From assembly GCA_020859875.1 (NCBI GenBank), contig JAJBVJ010000305.1:5445-12046 (forward strand): DNA of 6,602 nucleotides, read 5' to 3'. The notes beneath the pieces were generated by a model, which had not been told where the DNA came from, searched no databases, and saw nothing but the letters and a program-made list of their open reading frames with translations. Source of the DNA: Rikenellaceae bacterium. Its GTDB lineage: Bacteria > Bacteroidota > Bacteroidia > Bacteroidales > Rikenellaceae. A program made the translations under genes and the position numbers. Shown here in pieces: positions 1 through 6,602 of the stretch; within the stretch, counting starts at the first letter, position 1, and every line of letters begins with the position of its first letter.

Positions 1-77
1 CTCTTATGTTGAACGACAGCCCGGAGGGTGAAGAAGAACCTGCAGAGGAAGCACCTGCCGAAGAAGAAGCGGAATAA
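1..77 (+). CDS. C-terminal tail of an unidentified protein (5' end outside the window)
   Basis: Only the last 24 complete codons (from base 3) and a TAA stop at 75-77 are visible. The peptide begins LMLNDSPEG and continues as an alternating Glu/Pro/Ala stretch ending in EEEAE. The other two plus-strand frames stop within the first 30 bases, and the repeated GAA/GAG, GCA/GCC and CCT codons fit a real acidic, low-complexity C-terminus. Such Glu-Ala-Pro tails occur on many unrelated Bacteroidota proteins, including chaperones and ribosomal proteins, so the family cannot be named from this fragment. The gene runs toward the minus-strand efflux cluster, and a hairpin 42 bases after its stop probably ends its transcript. 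Confidence 0.6.
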   Translation, partial: LMLNDSPEGEEEPAEEAPAEEEAE

Positions 78-119
78 GTAAATAACAGGTCACACTTAAT
101 AGTTTTAATAGGTTTGCGA

Positions 120-155
120 AAAGGCGGCCCTCGTGCAGGGGCCGCCTTTGTTTAT
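120..155. terminator. Bidirectional intrinsic terminator between convergent genes
   Basis: An 11-bp perfect inverted repeat (AAAGGCGGCCC at 120-130, GGGCCGCCTTT at 139-149) encloses an 8-base loop. On the plus strand it is followed by TTTGTTTAT, and on the minus strand by TTTTCGC. It lies 42 bases after the plus-strand stop codon and 22 bases after the minus-strand stop of the outer-membrane factor gene. It can therefore end both the unidentified plus-strand gene and the efflux operon. The T-tract is better on the plus strand, so termination may be stronger in that direction. Confidence 0.85.
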
Positions 156-171
156 ACAGGGCAGGGAATGG

Positions 172-1458
172 TCACAGGTGTCCGCATGCGTAAAGTAAAT
201 TTACGGCGGCCGTTTGTACATCTTTTTTCGATTCTATAAATTGTTCCCGGGTCTCGTTGTATGTTCTCTGGGCAACGAGGACTTCAAGCACATCGGTTTC
301 TCCGGCCATATAGCTGTATACAATTCCGTCCAGTACTTGGCGCGCCTGATCCATTATCCCGGAGAGGTAATGCTCGTAATTATTAAGTGAGGCATGGTAG
401 AGATGGTAAGCCTGGACAATCTCGGTCTCAATGCCGGCCTGCACGTTCATCTCCTGGCGGCGCTCCTGCTCCACTGCAAATTTAGCCGCACGGACGGAGC
501 CCTTGTTTATTGCAGAAAACTTCAGGGGGATGGTAACGCCGCCTTTTAGCATTTCGCGTGAACGGTAAAACCCTTTCCAATCTCTTTCATACCCGATAAA
601 AACGTCTACATCGGGTTTGCGTTCCGATTTGGCCAGGGCCAGCTCCCGTCGGGCGAGTTCCACGCTGTGTATAGCCAGCTCGTTCTCGATGCGGTTTTGA
701 AGACCGATACCGATTAGAGCCGGCAGGGGTGATTCGGCGATATGTGTTTCCACTTCACCGGCCGGCAGTAGAAGGGTGTCGGCAGATATACCCGTAAAAT
801 AACCCAGTACGGCAAGAGAGGCAAGGTAGGTTCCTTCCTGCCGGTATACCTCGCCCAAAAGGGTTTTGGCTTCCAAAGAGGACTGGCGGGCTTCATTGAG
901 GGTTATCTCCCCCGCAAGGTGCCGCAGACTGTCGGAACGGCTAAGTTGGATCATGTAGTCATAAGAACTCCGGGCTACTTCCAGCATTTCCCTTTGGGCG
1001 AGCGCTTCGATGTAGGCCTCTGCCGCGGTGAGCCTGAGCTCGGCCGCAAAGATTTCCACCTCGAATTTCTCCATCTGGGCGAAAGTCCGCGCATAGTTTA
1101 TGCGTGCCCCTCGTTTGCGCCCGAACTCTATCGTGTAACCCAGTTCGATTGAATAGAGGTCGTCCGCCCCCTCGAAAGCAAGTTCGGGGTCGGGAAGAAC
1201 TTTGGCCGCCTCGATCTCGGCTCGGGCGATGGGGTTGCGCATCATCTCGGCAGCCATGCCGTGGTTGCGGAGCATTACCATTTCGATATACTGGTCGAAG
1301 GTTACCGCCACGGGAGTGGCACCGAAAGTCGGTACGGGGCCCCACTCGGCTTCTTCCAAAATTCCCGGCCGCACTTTCGGCGTGGAGGCCATTCCGGTTT
1401 GCCAAAACAGTGGAAGAGCTATGAACACTGTGAGGATTATTTTATTGCTCGCTTTCAT
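172..1458 (-). CDS. TolC-family outer-membrane factor of a heavy-metal efflux pump (CzcC/CusC-like)
   Basis: A 428-residue outer-membrane efflux protein, expected to form the trimeric channel through which the RND pump expels its substrate. Residues 1-24 look like a Sec signal peptide: Lys at 2 and 6, a hydrophobic core IILTVFIALPLF, and likely signal peptidase I cleavage after GMA at 24. There is no lipobox, so it is probably not lipidated. The mature part shows the duplicated TolC layout: a long helical stretch rich in Ala/Glu/Arg at about 125-215, a second at about 315-425, and beta-strand-like segments near 92-115 (PELAFEGADDLYSIELGYTI) and 282-312 (PDVDVFIGYERDWKGF, then GGVTIPLKF). The stretch GETDVLEVLVAQRTYNETR (386-404) is typical of OEP domains. 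The length is usual for CzcC-like proteins (about 400-430). It is last in the pump cluster, and its ATG lies inside the ancestral permease reading frame with a 17-nt overlap and no Shine-Dalgarno sequence. The family is clear; the metal specificity cannot be read from this subunit. Confidence 0.92.
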   Translation of the reverse strand: MKASNKIILTVFIALPLFWQTGMASTPKVRPGILEEAEWGPVPTFGATPVAVTFDQYIEMVMLRNHGMAAEMMRNPIARAEIEAAKVLPDPELAFEGADDLYSIELGYTIEFGRKRGARINYARTFAQMEKFEVEIFAAELRLTAAEAYIEALAQREMLEVARSSYDYMIQLSRSDSLRHLAGEITLNEARQSSLEAKTLLGEVYRQEGTYLASLAVLGYFTGISADTLLLPAGEVETHIAESPLPALIGIGLQNRIENELAIHSVELARRELALAKSERKPDVDVFIGYERDWKGFYRSREMLKGGVTIPLKFSAINKGSVRAAKFAVEQERRQEMNVQAGIETEIVQAYHLYHASLNNYEHYLSGIMDQARQVLDGIVYSYMAGETDVLEVLVAQRTYNETREQFIESKKDVQTAAVNLLYACGHL

Positions 1459-1594
1459 TTAAAGTGGGTTTTTCAAATCTACGTTCGGTCAAATAGTAAA
1501 GTGCGGGCAGGGCGAAGAGTGTCACCAGGGTAGAGAACATCAGCCCGTAGACTATCACCGTGGCAAGCGGACGTTGTACGTCGGAACCGATGCC
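1442..1594 (-). pseudogene. Out-of-frame C-terminal remnant of the RND permease (end of TM11 and TM12)
   Basis: These 50 codons plus TAA (1442-1444) do not belong to the frame of the upstream permease but encode its expected end. They begin GIGSDVQRPLATVIVYG, run through a hydrophobic segment with LVTLFALPALYYL (TM12), and finish with a short charged cytoplasmic tail ending NESEQ. In intact CzcA-type permeases this follows directly on the GLIPALLST region of TM11. Here it is one frame off, so normal translation from the permease start does not reach it. An in-frame ATG at 1538-1540 lies 14 bases after the TGA of the main frame and could, by reinitiation, yield a 32-residue TM12 peptide; that is speculative. 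The remnant overlaps the outer-membrane factor start by 17 nt. Strong conservation suggests the frameshift is recent or a sequence error. Confidence 0.88.
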
Positions 1595-4509
1595 GGGATC
1601 AGCCCGAAAATCGTCGTGACCGCCGTCATAAGTACGGGGCGGAACCGGTGCCTCGATCCCTTTTTTACCGCATCCAGCAGCGGCATACCGCCCCGGCGCA
1701 GTGAATTGAAATGGGAGATCATTATCACCCCGTTCTGGATGGAGAGGCCGAACATCGCTATGAACCCTACTGCCGATGAGACATTAAGGGTCATCCCGCG
1801 GATATTGAGGGCCGCCATTCCACCCAGCAGTGCAAGGGGTACGATGCATAGGGCGAGCCCTGCCTGACGGAACTTTCCGAAGGCGCCGTAAAGAAGGACG
1901 AACATAACCAGGATGGCCAGCGGAATTACCATCGACAGGCGCCTGTAAGCACGATTCTGGTTTTCAAACTGTCCGCCCCAGGTGATCTCGAACTTATCGT
2001 GGTCGTAATCCACTTCCCGCTCTATGGCGCTTTGAGCCTCCCGCAGGAACGAGGAGAGATCGCGTCCGCGCAGATTCAGTTTTACGGTAAGGTGGCGTCT
2101 GTTCATCTCGCGGGTGATAGTGCTCTCGCCGGTGGCAAGTGTGATGTCGGCCACCTGAGAAAGCGGGATGCGGGCGCCGGTCCGGGATGTTAGCATCAGC
2201 CCCGCAATCTTCTCCGGAGTATTCCGGGCATCCTCACGGTATTTGCACGTTATGTCGTAAACCCGGTCTTCGATAAAAATTTGCGAGACCGCTTTACCGC
2301 CGATGGCCACTTCGATCAAATCTGCAACGTCGGAGAAATTGAGTCCGTAACGCGCCACGGCATTGCGGTCGATATGTATCTGGAGCTGTGGGAGCGGCGG
2401 TTCCTGGTCGATATCGACATCCACGGCACCCTTGACCGATCGAAGTACACCCTCTACCTGCCGGGCGATCCGCCGGGTCTCGGCAAAATCGTTTCCGTAA
2501 ACTTTCACGACCAGCTCGCTATGCGCCCCCGCAATCTTGTCCATCACCCCGTCTATCATCGGCTGGCTGAAACCCACCGTGAACCCGGGCATGGTGGCAT
2601 GTTCCAGTTCCAGTTCGGCGATCATGTCGTCCTTGCATTTACCGCGGGGCCACTCCTTGTAGGGCTTGATTCCCACCGAAACCTCGAAATGGGACGGAGT
2701 GAAGGGGTCGGTGCCGTCGTCATTGCGTCCTGCCTGGACGGCGACATAGGTCACTTCGGGATATTTCATTGTCCGGGCCCGGAGCGAGTCGGAGAGTTCG
2801 CGCGATTTGTCGACCGAAATTCCCGGCGGGAGGGTCACCTGAAGCCATATCGAGCCTTCGTCCAGGGTGGGAAGGAAATCCTTGCCGACGGTTATAGAAA
2901 GAGTTATGCCGACGGCGAGTATTCCCGCCGCATACGGCAATACTATTTTCGGCCGGCGGAGTATTTTGTCGGTGATCCGTCCATAGCCCGCTTTGAGTTT
3001 CTCGAGCCACCTTTTGGGTTTGATTACTACCGGTTTGCGGTAGATCGCATAACCGACACCCGGGATCAGGAACACGGCCACAAGCAGAGCCCCAAGCATG
3101 GCGTAGCTGAAGGTGAATGCCATAGGAGCAAAAAGTTTGCGCTCCACGCGCTCGAATGCAAAAAGGGGGAGGTAGGCGGTAATTATGATGACCGTAGAGA
3201 AGATAATGGGGCGGGCCAATTCCTTTACCCTGCCGGCGATACTCCGCTCCCGCAGCTCCTCGCAGGGGTGATCTTCCCGTTTTTTGAGAATACTCTCCAT
3301 CATTACTATCGCCCCGTCGACAATGATCCCGAAGTCTATCGCACCCAGCGACAGCAGGTTGGCCGGAATATCGGTCAGTTTCATTAGTATGAAGGCGAAA
3401 AGCAGGGAGATGGGTATGGTAAATGCCACCAGGAGGGCCCCGCGCCAGTTGCCCAGAAAAACTATAAGTACGACTATTACCAATAGCATCCCGGAGAGCA
3501 GGGTATGGGAGACGGTTTTCAGGGTCGTTTCTACCAATTCCGTCCGGTCGAGAAAGGGATGTATATTCACCCCTTCGGGAAGGGTCTTACGGTTCAGCTC
3601 GTCTACTGCCGCATGGATTCCTTCGAGCACCACCGACGGGTTTTCATGTTTGAGCAGCAGGACTATTCCCTGGATGGTCTCGGTGTATTCTCGCTGGCGG
3701 TCGCTGTAACCCATAACTCCCTTTCGCTCGAGATTCCCGTATTTAAGCTCGCCCAGATCTTCGAGAAACACCGGCACGCCGCTGCGGCTGCTGACCACGA
3801 TTTTGCCGAGGTCTTCAAGGCCCGTTATCAGTCCTATCCCGCGGATTACATACCCCAGGTCTCCGCGGTCGAGGATGCTTCCACCCACATTGGAATTATT
3901 GAGCTCTATGGACTCGATCACCTCGTCCAGCGAGACGTCGTACTGCTCGAGCTTCTTCGGGTCGAGTTCCACCTGATACTGGGTGGTTATACCGCCGAAA
4001 TTGGCGACCTCCGCCACCCCCGGAACCTGCGTAAGCCGCGGGATTATAACCCAGTTTTGCAAGTCGGTAAGCTCACGCAGGCTATGGCGGTCGCTCTCGA
4101 TTATATAGCGGTATATCTCGCCGGTGGGGGAGGTGAGCGGGTCGAGTTCCGCCACGGCATCGTAGGGGAGGTCTACCTCGTTGATGCGTTCCTGCACCCT
4201 CTGGCGCGACCAGTAATCCTCTATCCCGTCACGAAAGACGATGGTTATCATCGAAAGGCCGAAGGTGCTTTTACTGCGCATCACGTGCATTCCCGGCACA
4301 CCGTTCAGGGCCCTTTCGAGAGGAATAGTTATCTGCTGCTCGACTTCTTCGGCAGCCAGGCCGGGTACCTGGGTGACCACCTGTGAGGTTACGTCGGCAA
4401 TGTCGGGGTATGCCTCGATCGTAAGCCGAGTCCAGGAGTAATATCCGAACAGGGCGAGCAATACGAACAGGGAGGCGATCACCCACCTCTTTTGTATTAT
4501 TGTAAGCAT
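1555..4509 (-). CDS. RND heavy-metal efflux permease, CzcA/CusA family, frameshifted near the C-terminus
   Basis: Inner-membrane proton-driven RND permease (HME class) that takes metal cations from the periplasm or cytoplasm into a tripartite pump. With the start at 4509 (MLTIIQKRWVIAS) the frame has 984 residues. Visible in order: TM1 at about 10-26; first periplasmic loop about 27-334, with YPDIADVTSQ and the porter pattern VPGLAAEEVE; TM2 335-353; TM3 357-378; TM4 385-408, carrying the proton-relay motif DFGIIVDGAIVMMES (392-406); TM5 432-452; TM6 460-489; TM7 522-542; second periplasmic loop about 543-857, with DFLPTLDEGS; TM8-TM10 between 858 and 931; and TM11 from 958. After GLIP (969-972) the frame changes and ends in 12 unrelated residues, so half of TM11 and all of TM12 are lost. 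Restoring 16 nt would give 1027 residues, the usual length. The DFGx3DGA motif and absent CusA Met triad favour divalent cations. An ATG at 4590 would add 27 polar, Arg-rich residues inside the adaptor gene and is unlikely; 4509 puts a normal Lys/Arg-plus-TM1 start 26 nt after the adaptor stop. The product is probably inactive unless the shift is a sequence error. Confidence 0.93.
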   Translation of the reverse strand: MLTIIQKRWVIASLFVLLALFGYYSWTRLTIEAYPDIADVTSQVVTQVPGLAAEEVEQQITIPLERALNGVPGMHVMRSKSTFGLSMITIVFRDGIEDYWSRQRVQERINEVDLPYDAVAELDPLTSPTGEIYRYIIESDRHSLRELTDLQNWVIIPRLTQVPGVAEVANFGGITTQYQVELDPKKLEQYDVSLDEVIESIELNNSNVGGSILDRGDLGYVIRGIGLITGLEDLGKIVVSSRSGVPVFLEDLGELKYGNLERKGVMGYSDRQREYTETIQGIVLLLKHENPSVVLEGIHAAVDELNRKTLPEGVNIHPFLDRTELVETTLKTVSHTLLSGMLLVIVVLIVFLGNWRGALLVAFTIPISLLFAFILMKLTDIPANLLSLGAIDFGIIVDGAIVMMESILKKREDHPCEELRERSIAGRVKELARPIIFSTVIIITAYLPLFAFERVERKLFAPMAFTFSYAMLGALLVAVFLIPGVGYAIYRKPVVIKPKRWLEKLKAGYGRITDKILRRPKIVLPYAAGILAVGITLSITVGKDFLPTLDEGSIWLQVTLPPGISVDKSRELSDSLRARTMKYPEVTYVAVQAGRNDDGTDPFTPSHFEVSVGIKPYKEWPRGKCKDDMIAELELEHATMPGFTVGFSQPMIDGVMDKIAGAHSELVVKVYGNDFAETRRIARQVEGVLRSVKGAVDVDIDQEPPLPQLQIHIDRNAVARYGLNFSDVADLIEVAIGGKAVSQIFIEDRVYDITCKYREDARNTPEKIAGLMLTSRTGARIPLSQVADITLATGESTITREMNRRHLTVKLNLRGRDLSSFLREAQSAIEREVDYDHDKFEITWGGQFENQNRAYRRLSMVIPLAILVMFVLLYGAFGKFRQAGLALCIVPLALLGGMAALNIRGMTLNVSSAVGFIAMFGLSIQNGVIMISHFNSLRRGGMPLLDAVKKGSRHRFRPVLMTAVTTIFGLIPASVPTYNVRLPR

Positions 4510-4535
4510 ATCGTCTGTTTTTTGTCTGTCGACCG

Positions 4536-5663
4536 TTAGATAAGGAAATACCCCCCTTCTGCAATTATCTCGGTGTCCCCGTAGGGCCACTCCCGCACAT
4601 AGGCCATTCCGCCGCTGGAGAAGTCTACTTCCACCGGGGCCTTTACATAGCGGTTCTCTTCGGTTTTGACATATACGAACCCCGAATCGGTGCCCTGAAG
4701 TATGGCCTTTTCGGGAATGACCGTGTAGTTGTGGGCGGATGGCTGGAAGGTGATCGTGGCATACATACCCAACTTGAGTTTTTCGTCCCTGTTGTCGCAG
4801 ACGGAAAGTACCTTGATCGAGCGGGTATCTTCGTCGACCGCTTCGTCGATATGGAAAACCGTCCCTTTGAGGATATCGTCGGGAAAGGCCGTAACCCGGA
4901 TCCGGATGCTGTCCCCTTCACAAATAAAGCGGATGTCCTTCTCTTTGACCTGTGCCGCGATCCACACGGCATCCAGGTTGGCCACCACCGCTACGGGTTC
5001 GGCCTGCTCACTTATATAAAGACCGGTGACGATATTGTTCTCGATGATCCGGCCGTATAGGGGAGAGCGTACCACAAGCGGTTCGCCCAACACCACACGG
5101 GTTGGGTCGGCATTGTATATCCGAAGTGCCGCCGTGGCATTTTCCAGCTCCTTTTCGGCGATGCGCATAGTATTTGCCGCCTCCTGGTAATCCTTTTGGG
5201 AACCCACTCCGTTATGCAGCAGGTCTTCTTTACGCCGCAAATCGAGGCGCGCGAATTCCGCATCCGACTGGGCCTGGAGAAATTCCTTCTGAACAGCGGT
5301 GAAATCCGGCGAGATTATTTCGAATAGCGGGGCATTGCGGGCAACGGTCTGCCCGTGGCTGATATGTGATTTTACGATCCGTCCGGCGAAGGGCGGAGCC
5401 ACGAAGGCGTATTGTGTGGGAATGGGCCGCACTGTTCCGGCGGCCTCGACCGTCCGGGAGACTTCTGCCCGTTCGATCCGGCCTGTTTTGATCGCCGAGG
5501 TCATTATGCCGCCCGCCTCGATATATACGGTATCGCCGGCAATACGGTAGCCCGAAGAGGTTTCGGCGTGTTGTTTTCGGTTGCATCCCGTACAGCAGAA
5601 CAGGTAGAGGCATCCGGTAAGAGCCAGTATTGCCGGAAGAAATTTCGGGTTTTTGTAACGCAT
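4536..5663 (-). CDS. Periplasmic adaptor (membrane fusion) lipoprotein of the RND metal pump, CzcB/CusB-like
   Basis: A 375-residue membrane-fusion protein that bridges the permease and the outer-membrane channel. The N-terminus has basic residues (R2, K4, K7), a hydrophobic core, and two possible lipobox cysteines: C18 in LTGC, and C27 in CTGC just before the polar NRKQ. C27 is the more natural start of the mature protein. The order of domains is typical: first half of the barrel-sandwich (lipoyl-like) domain at about 85-118 (AFVAPPFAGRIVKSHISHGQ); alpha-helical hairpin 121-184, rich in Glu/Ala/Arg/Leu; second lipoyl half about 196-228 (VRSPLYGRIIENNIVTGLYI); beta-barrel 229-306 (AVWIAAQVKEKDI to LGMYATITF); and a membrane-proximal domain from about 312 (YTVIPEKAIL). 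It ends abruptly at EGGYFLI, where many relatives continue a few residues more. No His- or Met-rich metal-binding N-terminus is present. It starts 37 nt after the ATPase gene and ends 26 nt before the permease start, with no Shine-Dalgarno sequence, so it is likely co-transcribed with both. Confidence 0.92.
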   Translation of the reverse strand: MRYKNPKFLPAILALTGCLYLFCCTGCNRKQHAETSSGYRIAGDTVYIEAGGIMTSAIKTGRIERAEVSRTVEAAGTVRPIPTQYAFVAPPFAGRIVKSHISHGQTVARNAPLFEIISPDFTAVQKEFLQAQSDAEFARLDLRRKEDLLHNGVGSQKDYQEAANTMRIAEKELENATAALRIYNADPTRVVLGEPLVVRSPLYGRIIENNIVTGLYISEQAEPVAVVANLDAVWIAAQVKEKDIRFICEGDSIRIRVTAFPDDILKGTVFHIDEAVDEDTRSIKVLSVCDNRDEKLKLGMYATITFQPSAHNYTVIPEKAILQGTDSGFVYVKTEENRYVKAPVEVDFSSGGMAYVREWPYGDTEIIAEGGYFLI

Positions 5664-5700
5664 GATTGTCTGGTTTAGTCGTTTATATTTCCATCTTGTA
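5664..5700 (-). other. Short ATPase-adaptor intergenic gap, no promoter or terminator seen
   Basis: The 37 bases between the ATPase stop and the adaptor ATG are A-rich on the coding strand. They contain no hairpin with a T-tract, no match to the Bacteroidota -7 element TAnnTTTG and no Shine-Dalgarno sequence. This supports read-through from the ATPase gene into the efflux genes. Confidence 0.5.
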
Positions 5701-6602
5701 TTATAGCCAGCGGTGGAACCGGCGGATATACCAGTTCTTTACGATCTGGGTGAGAAGGCAGTAGCAGAGTAGGGTGGCTATCAGCCAGGGGAAGTAGCTC
5801 CACGGGAGGGGCACAAGGCCTACGGCGGCTCCCAGGCCGGTGAACGGGAATATTATCCCCACCACCATTATCGATACCGTGGCCAGCGTAACGGGCCATG
5901 CCGCACGGCTCTGGATGAACGGTATTTTGCGCGTACGGATCATATGTACGATCAGTGTCTGCGAGAGCAGTCCCTCCACGAACCATCCCGAATGGAACAG
6001 CGCCTGCCGGTCGGGTGATATACATCCGAAAACGTACCACATCACCAGGTAGGTCGTTATATCGAAGACCGAGCTGATCGGGCCTATGAAAACCATAAAA
6101 CGGCTCAGATCCGAAGAATCCCATTTGCGGGGCTTCATAAGATACTCACGATCCACGCTGTCGAACGGAATGGTCGTCTGGGAGATGTCGTACAACAGAT
6201 TCTGGATCAACAGGTGGATCGGGAGCATCGGCAGGAACGGCAAAAAAGCACTGGCCGCCAATACGCTGAACATATTGCCGAAATTAGAGCTTGCCGTCAT
6301 CTTTATATATTTCATTATGTTGCCGAAGATTTTACGTCCTTCGACCACGCCCTCTTCGAGCACCATCAGGTCTTTCTCGAGCAGTATAATATCGGCGCTC
6401 TCTTTGGCTATATCCACGGCGGTATCCACCGATATTCCGATATCCGACTGGCGGAGAGCGGAGGCGTCGTTGATGCCGTCGCCGAGGAAACCCACCGTAT
6501 TGCCTTTTTCCTGGAGGAGGGTTATGATGCGGGTTTTCTGCATCGGGGTGAGCTTGGCGAATATCTTGGTGCGGTCTATAACTTCCGAGAGCTCCTTATC
6601 GT
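5701..6602 (-). CDS. mgtA: Magnesium-translocating P-type ATPase, MgtA/MgtB family (C-terminal part only)
   Basis: The last 299 residues of a P3B-type ATPase, cut at the window edge; the family is about 900 residues, so the nucleotide-binding domain, the phosphorylated Asp and TM1-4 lie outside. It uses ATP to bring Mg2+ into the cytoplasm. Visible are the end of the P domain, FAKLTPMQK (14-22) and the hinge motif GDGINDASAL (40-49, where many relatives have APAL); then ISVDTAVDIAKESADIILLE, KYIKMTASSNFGN before TM5, and six membrane segments: about 107-126, 128-146 (with LIQNLLYDISQ), 168-192, 201-221 (HSGWFVEGLLSQTLIVHMIR), 235-255 and 269-288. This pattern matches Salmonella/E. coli MgtA along its whole visible length as I remember it, so the call is firm at family level; MgtA and MgtB cannot be separated here. 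It is first of the visible minus-strand genes and ends 37 nt before the adaptor start. Any Mg-sensing leader would lie outside the window. Confidence 0.95.
   Translation of the reverse strand, partial: DKELSEVIDRTKIFAKLTPMQKTRIITLLQEKGNTVGFLGDGINDASALRQSDIGISVDTAVDIAKESADIILLEKDLMVLEEGVVEGRKIFGNIMKYIKMTASSNFGNMFSVLAASAFLPFLPMLPIHLLIQNLLYDISQTTIPFDSVDREYLMKPRKWDSSDLSRFMVFIGPISSVFDITTYLVMWYVFGCISPDRQALFHSGWFVEGLLSQTLIVHMIRTRKIPFIQSRAAWPVTLATVSIMVVGIIFPFTGLGAAVGLVPLPWSYFPWLIATLLCYCLLTQIVKNWYIRRFHRWL

Noticed and set aside
109..116. TAGGTTTG, a match to the Bacteroidota -7 promoter element on the plus strand
   Set aside because: No TTTG-like -33 element lies about 20 bases upstream, and the site sits directly before a terminator hairpin with no plus-strand gene after it. 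Most likely chance.
919..1533. Several overlapping plus-strand open frames of 77-106 codons across the outer-membrane factor gene
   Set aside because: They are mutually overlapping, antisense to a clear TolC-family gene, and their translations are Arg/Pro/Gly-rich without domain features.
1585..1605. Programmed -1 ribosomal frameshift joining the two parts of the permease
   Set aside because: There is no X-XXY-YYZ slippery heptamer at the junction. A shifted product would still lack the five residues ALLST in TM11, so a deletion (or a sequence error) explains it better.
2281..3387. Long plus-strand open frame (368 codons) antisense to the permease gene
   Set aside because: It lies wholly inside a gene whose minus-strand translation is clearly an RND permease. 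The plus-strand product has no recognisable domain and looks like a GC-driven antisense shadow.
3505..4386. Second long plus-strand open frame (293 codons) antisense to the permease gene
   Set aside because: Same reasoning: full overlap with conserved RND coding sequence, and the protein has no family resemblance that I can see.
4510..4590. 27-codon N-terminal extension of the permease starting at an upstream ATG
   Set aside because: It overlaps the end of the adaptor gene, is Arg-rich and unlike RND N-termini. The ATG at 4507-4509 gives the standard short basic start before TM1.

Overview
The window reads as chromosomal DNA of a Bacteroidota bacterium, probably order Bacteroidales. Three things suggest this: no clear Shine-Dalgarno sequence before any visible start codon, a moderately GC-rich composition, and the style of the heavy-metal efflux proteins. 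The phylum is an inference from sequence features, and I cannot name a genus.

Layout. Almost everything lies on the minus strand, transcribed from high to low coordinates. From right to left: (1) the C-terminal third of a MgtA-type magnesium-translocating P-type ATPase, cut by the window edge (5701-6602); (2) a periplasmic adaptor lipoprotein of an RND efflux pump (4536-5663); (3) the RND heavy-metal permease, CzcA/CusA family (main frame 1555-4509, with its last 50 codons in another frame down to 1442); (4) a TolC-type outer-membrane factor (172-1458). At the left edge, the acidic tail of an unidentified plus-strand gene (ends 77) converges on the cluster. A GC-rich hairpin between the two stop codons (120-149) can end transcription from both sides.

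How the genes work together. The adaptor, permease and outer-membrane factor are the three parts of a CzcCBA/CusCBA-like tripartite pump that expels metal cations across both membranes. The gaps are small (37 nt ATPase to adaptor, 26 nt adaptor to permease). The ancestral permease end overlaps the outer-membrane factor start by 17 nt, so the four genes probably form one operon. Motifs in the permease point to divalent cations (Zn/Co/Cd/Ni type) rather than Cu/Ag. The upstream ATPase imports Mg2+, so the cluster may combine Mg uptake with efflux of competing divalent metals.

The most notable observation is that the permease gene is frameshifted near its 3' end. Inside transmembrane segment 11, after Gly-Leu-Ile-Pro, the frame shifts and ends 14 codons later. 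A further 50 codons of perfectly recognisable RND C-terminus, including TM12, sit in another frame. The missing piece fits a 16-nt deletion, possibly between short CCGGC repeats. Either the pump is recently inactivated or impaired, or this is a sequencing or assembly error. I saw no novel system, mobile element, CRISPR array or RNA gene. No intergenic stretch is longer than about 100 bases.
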